DNA of 5,333 bases from an uncultured Bacteroidales bacterium (lineage in GTDB: Bacteria > Bacteroidota > Bacteroidia > Bacteroidales > UBA932), in the NCBI GenBank assembly GCA_945874815.1, contig CAMCIE010000121.1, positions 1 to 5,333 of the forward strand, read 5' to 3'. The position numbers and the translations under genes were made by a program. Under the pieces are notes generated by a model that was not told the DNA's origin, did no database searches, and saw only the letters and a list, made by a program, of their open reading frames with translations. Of the stretch, positions 1 through 5,333 are shown piece after piece (within the stretch, counting starts at the first letter, position 1; every line of letters starts with the position of its first letter).

Positions 1-336
1 CTTATCAAGGTCAGGTTCCCTCAGGGATTCGAGGTGAACATTGATATACAGGAAGAGGATTATGGAAGGATGGTGTTGCCATGCTCCATCCAGCTGCTGG
101 TTGAAAATGCAACCAAACACAACTCAATAAGTCCAGACAAGCCACTGAGCATCAACATTGTATCAAACGGAACGGAGATTTCCATTGACAATAATGTAAT
201 CCCGAAACTCACCAAAAGTCCTTCCACAGGGCTGGGCCAGAAATATATCAGGCAGCAATATCTTGACTTGTCCGGAAAAGAAGTCAGGATTGAATGTCTA
301 AATGATATTTACAAGGTAACCCTTCCACTTATATAA
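1..336 (+). CDS. Sensor histidine kinase, LytS/YehU type (C-terminal part, 5' truncated by window)
   Basis: This is the last 111 residues of a two-component sensor kinase of the His_kinase/LytS class. The frame is open back to base 1, so the gene starts outside the window; the GTG at 34 is an internal valine codon, not the start. The fragment matches the ATP-binding (HATPase) end of the family. The N-box reads LLVENATKHN, with Asn36, His40 and Asn41 counted from the first visible residue, and a G-box-like TGLGQKYIRQQY follows at about residues 76-87. The family usually has GxGL at that point; here it is GLGQ. The region after the N-box is short and lacks a clear DxGxG motif, which is common in LytS-type kinases of Bacteroidota. 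The sensor and membrane part and the phospho-accepting His are not visible. Tandem stops TAA TAG end the gene. The response regulator starts 28 bp later on the same strand, so the two are probably co-transcribed partners. The signal sensed cannot be inferred. Confidence 0.9.
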   Translation, partial: LIKVRFPQGFEVNIDIQEEDYGRMVLPCSIQLLVENATKHNSISPDKPLSINIVSNGTEISIDNNVIPKLTKSPSTGLGQKYIRQQYLDLSGKEVRIECLNDIYKVTLPLI

Positions 337-364
337 TAGACCTAACTGCTTAAATCGAGTAAAT

Positions 365-1126
365 ATGAAAGCGTTTATTGTTGAAGATGAAATAATTGCA
401 CAGAAGAGTCTTGCAAGATTGCTGTCGCAGAACTTCCCTGACATGGAAGTTGTGGGTACGGCCTCTTCCGTCAAGGAGACTGTTGATTGGCTGAGGAAAA
501 ATCCCGATGAAGCAGATATCATCTTTCTGGATGTGGAGCTGACAGACGGAATATGCTTCGAGATTTTCAAGCAGGTGGATGTCAGGGCCAAAGTAATCAT
601 GACCACCGCTTACGACAGTTACGCCCTCAAGGCCTTCGAAGCAGGCAGCGTTGACTACCTGCTCAAGCCTATTGACACTGCTGATTTGAAAAGAGCAGTG
701 GCAAGATGCAGGATGAGTGGCGGACAGATAGACGTGGAGGCACTGGTAAAAGCCATGGGTGTAAAGCTGACCACCCCCGTCAAAGAATACAAGGAAAGGT
801 ACATCATCAGACTTAATGACAGACTTATTCCTCTGAACATCAATGAAATAGCCTACGTATATTCAGAGGACAAGAACAACTACCTCGTGACCTTCGACGA
901 AAAGAAATATATAATAGACTCTTCTCTTGATGATATCAGTGATGAACTCAATCCGGACAAATTCTTCAGGATATCACGCAGTTGCATCATATCCTCGAAT
1001 GCCATCACAAGCATCGTAAAACAAAGCGGAGGACGACTGAAAATTCAAGCCTCCCCCGCCTCATCATTTGAAATGACAGTCAGCCGTTCAAGAGTTGATG
1101 ATTTCCTGAGCTGGCTGGAAAAGTAG
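365..1126 (+). CDS. LytTR-family response regulator (two-component DNA-binding regulator)
   Basis: A 253-residue two-domain response regulator, the usual length for the LytR/AlgR class. Residues 1-115 form a receiver domain with acidic residues Glu7, Asp8 and Glu9, phospho-acceptor Asp56 at the end of DIIFLD, switch Thr81 in MTTAYDSYALKAF, and the conserved Lys101-Pro102. A linker of about 30 residues follows. Residues 145-250 form a LytTR DNA-binding domain, recognisable from RYIIRLNDRLIPLNINEIAY and FFRISRSCIIS. LytTR proteins bind short direct repeats in promoters, but the targets here are unknown. The gene lies 28 bp downstream of the histidine kinase fragment, which is its likely kinase. 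The ATG at 365 begins directly with the first beta strand (MKAFIVEDE), which supports this start. No Shine-Dalgarno is visible, as is usual in Bacteroidota. All phosphorylation residues are present, so it should be active. No specific orthologue can be named. Confidence 0.95.
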   Translation: MKAFIVEDEIIAQKSLARLLSQNFPDMEVVGTASSVKETVDWLRKNPDEADIIFLDVELTDGICFEIFKQVDVRAKVIMTTAYDSYALKAFEAGSVDYLLKPIDTADLKRAVARCRMSGGQIDVEALVKAMGVKLTTPVKEYKERYIIRLNDRLIPLNINEIAYVYSEDKNNYLVTFDEKKYIIDSSLDDISDELNPDKFFRISRSCIISSNAITSIVKQSGGRLKIQASPASSFEMTVSRSRVDDFLSWLEK

Positions 1127-1141
1127 ATAATTCCTTATTTA

Positions 1142-2128
1142 TCAGATAGAAAGGACATTAAGAACATTGATAAGTTCCCTGTCGATCGGTTTGGCGATAC
1201 GGATTGCCTTGTTGAATGGGACATACACAATCTGGTCATTCTTGACGCCAATCATGATATTGCGCTGACCGTCCTTGAGAGCTTCGATTGCCGCCACACC
1301 AAGACGACATGCAAGGATACGGTCCTGTGCTGTCGGGCAGCCTCCTCTCTGAAGATGTCCGAGGATGGTCACACGTGCCTCAAACTCAGGATATTCATGC
1401 ACCAGACGGTCTGCATAATACTGTGCTCCGCCTGTACCGTCTTTCTTGCTCTCGGAAACGAGGACGATGGAACTGTTCTTGCTCTTGCGCACTCCCCTGC
1501 CGATGAAGGAAGCAAGCTGGTCCACGTTTGTCTGGTCCTCAGGAATGATGGCAGCTTCCGCTCCGGTTGCAATGGCAGCGTTCTGCGCGAGGAATCCGGC
1601 ATCACGACCCATTACTTCCACAAAGAAGATACGGCTGTGGGAGTTGGCGGTGTCCCTGATTTTGTCGACACAGTCCATGATGGTATTAAGCGCTGTGTCA
1701 TAGCCGATTGTAGTATCCGTTCCATACAGATCGTTGTCAATTGTTCCCGGAAGGCCCACGCACGGGATATCATATTCCGATGCCAGAATCTGAGCTCCGG
1801 CAAGGGAGCCGTTGCCTCCGATTACTACAAGGGCATCGATACCGTTTGCCTTGATATTTTCAAAAGCTTTTACCCTTCCGTCCTCAGTCATGAAGTCCTT
1901 GCTTCTTGCTGTCCTGAGGATTGTGCCTCCACGGTTGATGGTGCCGCTGACACTTTCGGAAGAGAAATCCTTGATGTCATTGTGGATAAGTCCTTCATAG
2001 CCGCGATAAATACCTTTGACCTTCCAGCCGTTGTAAATTGCTGCCCTGGTTACGGCCCTGATAGCCGCATTCATTCCTGGAGCGTCACCTCCTGAGGTGA
2101 GGACTCCGATTGTGGAAATTTTAGCCAT
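1142..2128 (-). CDS. pfkA: 6-phosphofructokinase, ATP-dependent type (PfkA)
   Basis: A 328-residue cytoplasmic glycolytic enzyme that converts fructose 6-phosphate plus ATP to fructose 1,6-bisphosphate. The length suits the short bacterial PfkA family (about 320 residues). Motifs in order are GGDAPGMN (13-20), GGTILRTAR (67-75), GGNGS (104-108), PGTIDND (127-133) with the probable catalytic base Asp131 (E. coli Asp127), MGRDAGFLA (173-181), and Arg252, His258 and Arg261 in the substrate-binding stretch ending GHLQRGG. Gly107 and Gly128 sit where PPi-dependent enzymes carry Asp and Lys, so ATP is the likely donor. One oddity is Asn106 where the family normally has the Mg2+-binding Asp of GGDGS. 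Bacteroidales often carry more than one PFK, so this may not be the only copy. The ATG at 2128 lies directly before the first strand ([12 protein letters not shown]), with no Shine-Dalgarno. The gene is divergent from dusB and convergent with the response regulator. Confidence 0.95.
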   Translation of the reverse strand: MAKISTIGVLTSGGDAPGMNAAIRAVTRAAIYNGWKVKGIYRGYEGLIHNDIKDFSSESVSGTINRGGTILRTARSKDFMTEDGRVKAFENIKANGIDALVVIGGNGSLAGAQILASEYDIPCVGLPGTIDNDLYGTDTTIGYDTALNTIMDCVDKIRDTANSHSRIFFVEVMGRDAGFLAQNAAIATGAEAAIIPEDQTNVDQLASFIGRGVRKSKNSSIVLVSESKKDGTGGAQYYADRLVHEYPEFEARVTILGHLQRGGCPTAQDRILACRLGVAAIEALKDGQRNIMIGVKNDQIVYVPFNKAIRIAKPIDRELINVLNVLSI

Positions 2129-2172
2129 ATTTCGGTGTTTCGTTTAGTTCATCTGTATACAATGGTGCATAT

Positions 2173-2205
2173 CTTGGCAAAACTACAAATTTTTTCCTAA
2201 TTTTG
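2173..2205 (+). promoter_or_regulatory. Candidate Bacteroidota promoter for dusB-lpxK
   Basis: The box TAATTTTG at 2198-2205 matches the TAnnTTTG -7 consensus exactly. A -33-like CTTG (consensus TTTG) lies at 2173-2176, giving a 21-bp spacer within the normal range. Transcription would start near 2212, with a leader of about 58 nt before the dusB ATG at 2270. The -33 element overlaps the region where pfkA transcription would start on the other strand. The element was recognised by eye from consensus, and A/T-rich sequence makes chance matches possible. Confidence 0.5.
2178..2185 (-). promoter_or_regulatory. Candidate Bacteroidota -7 box for pfkA
   Basis: The minus strand reads TAGTTTTG here, an exact match to the TAnnTTTG -7 consensus of the Bacteroidota housekeeping sigma factor. 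Transcription would start near 2171, giving a leader of roughly 43 nt before the pfkA ATG. No good -33 TTTG is found 19-21 bp upstream; the nearest TTTG directly abuts the -7 box and is too close. The call therefore rests on the -7 match and the position alone. Confidence 0.45.
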
Positions 2206-2240
2206 CCCGTTTTCCGGGCCGAACTTTTTGCATAGCCCGG
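2205..2240. repeat. Overlapping inverted repeats at the start of the dusB leader
   Basis: Three G/C-rich segments stand out in A/T-rich surroundings: GCCCG at 2205-2209, CCGGGC at 2214-2219 and GCCCGG at 2235-2240. The middle segment can pair with the first (5 bp stem, 5-nt loop) or with the third (6 bp stem, 15-nt loop), but not with both. A T-run (2225-2229) lies in the second loop rather than after a stem, so this is not a standard intrinsic terminator. It could be an operator, an RNA hairpin in the leader, or chance. No riboswitch family was recognised. Confidence 0.4.
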
Positions 2241-2269
2241 ACACAGATAGAACAATTATATGTAATCAA

Positions 2270-3292
2270 ATGAAAATCGGCAATTTAGATTTAGGAGAAA
2301 AGCCACTTTTCCTCGCGCCCATGGAGGATGTCACCGATGCTTCTTTCAGATATATCTGCAAGGAGTTCGGCGCTGATATGATGTACACTGAATTCATCTC
2401 CTCCGACGGACTGATCCGGGATGCAAGGAAATCTCTGGTAAAACTTCTGACATACGACTACGAGGCCCCTATCGGGATCCAGATTTATGGAAATATTCCG
2501 CAGGCTATGGTCGATGCCGCAGTCATGGCTGAAAAGGCTGCGGAAATTGCCGGCGGACATGGAGCCGATGTGATTGACATCAATTTCGGCTGCCCTGTGA
2601 GCAAGATTGCCCGCAGAGGTGCCGGCTCCGGAATGATGAAGGAACCTGACAAGATGGTACAGATCACCAAGATGGTGGTCGATGCCGTGAAAAAACCGGT
2701 CACGGTGAAAACACGTCTGGGCTGGGACGAAGATTCCAAAATCATCGTCGAGCTTGCAGAAAGGTTGCAGGACGTCGGCATCCAGGCGCTTACCGTACAC
2801 GGAAGGACCAGGTGCCAGATGTATAAGGGAGAAGCAGACTGGACTCTTATCGGAAAAATCAAGGAAAACCCCCGAATGCATATTCCAATTATAGGAAACG
2901 GTGACATCGACTCCCCTCAAAAGGCCGCCGAGGCCTTTTCCAAATATGGGGTGGACGGAATAATGATAGGACGGGCGACCTTCGGACATCCATGGCTTTT
3001 CAGGGAGATCCGTCATTATCTTGATACGGGCGAACTGCTGCCACCGATGAGTGTGGCAGAAAGGGTGGCGCTTTCCCACAGGCATCTTGACAAATCGATA
3101 GAAATAAAAGGAGATGTGGTGGGAGTGCTTGAAATGAGACGCCATCTTTCATGCTATTTCAAGGGATTGCCGGACTTCAAGGAGACCAGATTGAAGCTTG
3201 TTACCCTGAAAGACCCTCAGGAGATTCACAAGACTCTGGATTATGTGCTCGAACGCTGGGGAGAGAGCTCTGCAAATGAGACGAACCTATAA
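2270..3292 (+). CDS. dusB: tRNA-dihydrouridine synthase, DusB/NifR3 type
   Basis: A 340-residue FMN- and NADPH-dependent enzyme that reduces specific uridines in the tRNA D-loop to dihydrouridine. The TIM-barrel motifs appear in order: APMEDVTD (16-23, FMN contact), NFGCPV (105-110) with catalytic Cys108, VKTRLGW (146-152) with FMN-binding Lys147, VHGRT (176-180), GNGDI (209-213) and GIMIGR (230-235). A helical C-terminal tRNA-binding domain follows from about residue 255. The ATG at 2270 is chosen because MKIGNLDLG matches the usual N-terminus of Bacteroidales homologues. The frame stays open upstream to a TTG at 2228, which would add 14 residues of no recognisable family content and would lie inside the inverted-repeat region. 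No Shine-Dalgarno is seen; a start-stop pair (ATG TAA, 2260-2265) lies just upstream. The tRNA position modified (U17 for E. coli DusB) is not certain in this phylum. lpxK follows after 15 bp, probably in the same transcript. Confidence 0.94.
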   Translation: MKIGNLDLGEKPLFLAPMEDVTDASFRYICKEFGADMMYTEFISSDGLIRDARKSLVKLLTYDYEAPIGIQIYGNIPQAMVDAAVMAEKAAEIAGGHGADVIDINFGCPVSKIARRGAGSGMMKEPDKMVQITKMVVDAVKKPVTVKTRLGWDEDSKIIVELAERLQDVGIQALTVHGRTRCQMYKGEADWTLIGKIKENPRMHIPIIGNGDIDSPQKAAEAFSKYGVDGIMIGRATFGHPWLFREIRHYLDTGELLPPMSVAERVALSHRHLDKSIEIKGDVVGVLEMRRHLSCYFKGLPDFKETRLKLVTLKDPQEIHKTLDYVLERWGESSANETNL

Positions 3293-3307
3293 TAACAAAA
3301 ATGTTTT

Positions 3308-4432
3308 ATGATAGATCAGACTATACTTTTCCCCTACTGGATTACATTGAAAATCAGACACTTGATGTTTGATTTGGGGTTTCGCAAGGAACATGTTGCG
3401 GATGTACCTACAATCTGTGTCGGCAACGTCACTGTAGGGGGAACAGGCAAGACTCCACATACCGAGATGATTATCAGGGAGCTGCTGGCAGACAGCCGGT
3501 GGAAGGGGGATAACATTTCCGTTATTTCAAGGGGATATAAAAGAAAAACACGTGGTTTTCAACAAGTTATGGCAGATACAAGTGCTAAGGACTATGGAGA
3601 CGAGCCTTTGCAGATAAAAAACAAGTTTCCTGAGGTTACTGTGGCTGTTGACAAGTCCAGAATCCGTGGATGCGACTTCCTTGCCCATCCTGAGAAGCTT
3701 GCCGAATCCAAGAAAGCACGAAAATGCCGCAACAAGGATTTCCGCCCGGCTGACCTGATCATCATGGATGATGCCTTCCAGTACCGTTCGCTCAAAGCAT
3801 CCCTTTCAATAGTTCTGGTTGATTGGAACCGCCCGGTTTTCAAAGACCATCTGCTGCCCATCGGACGCCTGCGTGACCTGCCGGAAAGAATTGCTGCTGC
3901 AGATGTCATCATCGTTACCAAATGCCCGCACGAACTGAATGGATGGCAGAAGAGCAATTGGGCAGAAGCCCTTGGTCTGACTCAGTATGATTCATCTCTG
4001 TGCCATGGACTCAGAGGTACGAAAAAGCAGCATCTGTTCTTCACATGCATCGACTATGACGGCATCAGACCGGTATATGATGAAGGAGATAACAGATATC
4101 TTTATGCCAAAAACCTGATTCTCTTCTCCGGAATCGCAAATGACACTCCTTTGAGAAGTTACCTCAGCAGTAACTACAAGATGGTCAGGCACTTTTCGTT
4201 TCCTGACCATCATGCATTCACTCGAAGTGATATTTCTGAAATTAAAGATGCAGCCAAGTCTTACCCTACAGCTGTGATAATGACTACTGAGAAGGACAGT
4301 CAGAGACTCCGCGATTGCAAATTTGTAGATAACAATCTGAAAACCAGACTATTCTACGTCCCAATCAAGACATCCTTCATCAGCGAGGAAGACCGCCAGG
4401 TCTTTGTCACTCTTCTGAACGACCTGAAATAA
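3308..4432 (+). CDS. lpxK: Tetraacyldisaccharide 4'-kinase (LpxK)
   Basis: A 374-residue inner-membrane-associated kinase that phosphorylates the 4' position of the tetraacyl disaccharide-1-phosphate to give lipid IVA in lipid A synthesis. The P-loop reads VGNVTVGGTGKTP (38-50), with the family's characteristic GGTGKTP. SRGYKRK (74-80) and YGDEP (96-100) follow; the Asp/Glu of GDEP lie in the catalytic region. DDAFQYR (154-160) is a metal-binding Walker-B-like motif, LLPIGRLRDL spans 182-191, and FPDHHAF (298-304) contains the conserved His pair. The N-terminal about 25 residues form an amphipathic segment probably touching the membrane. Two mild oddities are Tyr159 where DDxFQHR is usual, and a Lys/Arg-rich insertion-like stretch at about 129-147. 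The ATG at 3308 comes 15 bp after the dusB stop in an A-rich leader without Shine-Dalgarno, so it is likely co-transcribed with dusB. The last 26 bp overlap the convergent DAHP synthase gene. Confidence 0.93.
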   Translation: MIDQTILFPYWITLKIRHLMFDLGFRKEHVADVPTICVGNVTVGGTGKTPHTEMIIRELLADSRWKGDNISVISRGYKRKTRGFQQVMADTSAKDYGDEPLQIKNKFPEVTVAVDKSRIRGCDFLAHPEKLAESKKARKCRNKDFRPADLIIMDDAFQYRSLKASLSIVLVDWNRPVFKDHLLPIGRLRDLPERIAAADVIIVTKCPHELNGWQKSNWAEALGLTQYDSSLCHGLRGTKKQHLFFTCIDYDGIRPVYDEGDNRYLYAKNLILFSGIANDTPLRSYLSSNYKMVRHFSFPDHHAFTRSDISEIKDAAKSYPTAVIMTTEKDSQRLRDCKFVDNNLKTRLFYVPIKTSFISEEDRQVFVTLLNDLK

Positions 4433-5333
4433 CCTCATTCTGAGCCTCCACTGATGCTTCGTGAATGGCATTGAATACGGTTACAAGGAATTTCTCTGGA
4501 AGTCCTGCCTCACGTCCTTTGGAAACAACTTGCTCCAGTACGGCATCCCAGCGGTTTGCCTGAATGATGGCGATGTTGTTGTCCCTCTTATATTCTCCAA
4601 TCTGACGGCTTATCTTCATTCTGGAAGCCAGAATGTAGAGGAGGTTCTCGTCAATGATGTCGATTTTGGCACGGAGCTGGTCGATATTCTCTTTCCATGT
4701 CTGGTTATCCGAGTCTGCATCCCTTACAGTAATCTTGTTATAAAGCAGGTCGCGGAGCTGTTCAGGGGTGAGTTGCTGCTTGGAGTCACTCAATGCACAC
4801 GTAGGATCACAGTGCGATTCAATCATAAGTCCCTCAAAACCAAGGTCGAGCGAGCGTTGTGAAATCTCCTGGATATAGTCACGGCTGCCTGCCATGTGGC
4901 TTGGATCGACAAAGAAAGGAAGCTCAGGATACCGGCTGCGGAGTTCGATTGCAATCTGCCACTCCGGATTGTTGCGGTATTTGATCTTTTCTGATGTGGA
5001 GAATCCGCGGTGGATGACACCGAGTTTCTTGATGCCTGCCCTGTTAAAACGCTCAAGGGCTCCTATCCAAAGGTCAAGGTCAGGGTTGACTGGGTTCTTT
5101 ACCAGAACCGGAATGTCTGTATCTTTCAGTGCATCAGCGATTTCCTGAACAAGGAACGGGTTGGCAGTCGTCCTTGCGCCTATCCACACCAGATCGACTC
5201 CGTGCTTGAGGCACTCAAAGACATGCTTCTCACTTGCCACCTCCGTTGCAATCTTGAGTCCGAATTCACGTTTTGCTCTCTGCATCCATTTAAGGCCAGG
5301 CACTCCAATACCTTCAAAGCATCCCGGATGAGT
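4407..5333 (-). CDS. Bifunctional DAHP synthase / chorismate mutase type II (5' truncated by window)
   Basis: The last 308 residues of a fused shikimate-pathway enzyme. DAHP synthase condenses PEP and erythrose 4-phosphate; chorismate mutase turns chorismate into prephenate. The frame is open to the window edge (THPGCFEGIG precedes the GTG at 5303), so roughly 55 N-terminal residues appear to be missing. The first visible Thr probably ends the KPRT motif. Numbered from that residue, the type I-beta DAHPS domain shows GART (52-55), VKNP (78-81), IHRGFS (107-112), DPSHMAG (143-149) and ESHCDP (172-177). After a linker, an AroQ-fold chorismate mutase occupies about 214-300. It aligns without gaps to the E. 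coli P-protein mutase: Arg221, Arg238, Lys249, Arg261 and Gln298 match Arg11, Arg28, Lys39, Arg51 and Gln88. Gln258 and Trp262 replace Asp48 and Glu52. A C-terminal mutase is known in Prevotella and Porphyromonas homologues, where the domains regulate each other. Neighbouring aromatic genes may lie beyond 5333. Confidence 0.94.
   Translation of the reverse strand, partial: THPGCFEGIGVPGLKWMQRAKREFGLKIATEVASEKHVFECLKHGVDLVWIGARTTANPFLVQEIADALKDTDIPVLVKNPVNPDLDLWIGALERFNRAGIKKLGVIHRGFSTSEKIKYRNNPEWQIAIELRSRYPELPFFVDPSHMAGSRDYIQEISQRSLDLGFEGLMIESHCDPTCALSDSKQQLTPEQLRDLLYNKITVRDADSDNQTWKENIDQLRAKIDIIDENLLYILASRMKISRQIGEYKRDNNIAIIQANRWDAVLEQVVSKGREAGLPEKFLVTVFNAIHEASVEAQNEVISGRSEE

Noticed and set aside
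34..36. GTG at 34 as the start of a small protein.
   Set aside because: The frame is open to base 1 and the residues before it (LIKVRFPQGFE) match the histidine kinase family, so this is an internal codon.
1093..1135. Possible terminator hairpins near the end of the response regulator (TTTCC...GGAAA and GGAA...TTCC).
   Set aside because: Stems of only 4-5 bp with 10-nt loops and no following T-tract; too weak to call.
1355..2095. A 246-codon open frame on the + strand opposite pfkA.
   Set aside because: It is antisense to a clearly conserved gene, has no recognisable domain, and its length follows from the codon pattern of pfkA.
2228..2269. TTG at 2228 as the start of dusB.
   Set aside because: The 14 extra residues do not resemble the family N-terminus, the codon lies within the inverted repeats, and the ATG at 2270 begins the conserved MKIGN sequence.
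2291..3145. A 284-codon open frame on the - strand opposite dusB.
   Set aside because: The protein is rich in His/Cys/Phe with no family motif, and it mirrors the conserved dusB reading frame; a shadow frame.
4461..4862. A 133-codon open frame on the + strand opposite the chorismate mutase domain.
   Set aside because: Antisense to a domain whose catalytic residues align fully; no motif or independent start signal.

Overview
The window looks like chromosomal core DNA from a member of the Bacteroidota, most likely order Bacteroidales. Three things point there. A phosphofructokinase, a DusB-type enzyme and a DAHP synthase with a C-terminal chorismate mutase all read like their Bacteroides/Prevotella counterparts. 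The start codons lack Shine-Dalgarno sequences and sit in A/T-rich leaders. The only real intergenic region carries TAnnTTTG boxes, the -7 element of the Bacteroidota primary sigma factor. The species cannot be named from this sequence. A lipid A gene (lpxK) also indicates a Gram-negative cell.

Layout, left to right. Positions 1-336 (+) hold the C-terminal end of a LytS/YehU-type sensor histidine kinase, cut by the window edge. Positions 365-1126 (+) hold its probable partner, a LytTR-family response regulator. Positions 1142-2128 (-) hold pfkA, the glycolytic 6-phosphofructokinase, tail-to-tail with the regulator across only 15 bp. Positions 2129-2269 form a 141-bp divergent control region with one promoter-like box on each strand and a small set of inverted repeats. 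Positions 2270-3292 (+) hold a tRNA-dihydrouridine synthase (dusB), followed 15 bp later by lpxK (3308-4432, +). Positions 4407-5333 (-) hold a DAHP synthase/chorismate mutase fusion, open at its 5' end at the window edge, whose last 26 bp overlap the end of lpxK.

The genes serve separate housekeeping roles: signal transduction, glycolysis, tRNA modification, lipid A phosphorylation, and entry into aromatic amino acid synthesis. Transcription units inferred from spacing are HK-RR, pfkA, dusB-lpxK, and the DAHP synthase gene with whatever lies upstream of it outside the window. No RNA genes, mobile elements, CRISPR arrays or convincing intrinsic terminators were found. I see no previously undescribed system here. 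The observations worth a second look are small: an Asp-to-Asn change at the presumed Mg2+ site of PfkA, the 26-bp convergent gene overlap, the two promoter-like boxes facing away from each other, competing inverted repeats before dusB, and non-canonical residues in the chorismate mutase site and in LpxK.
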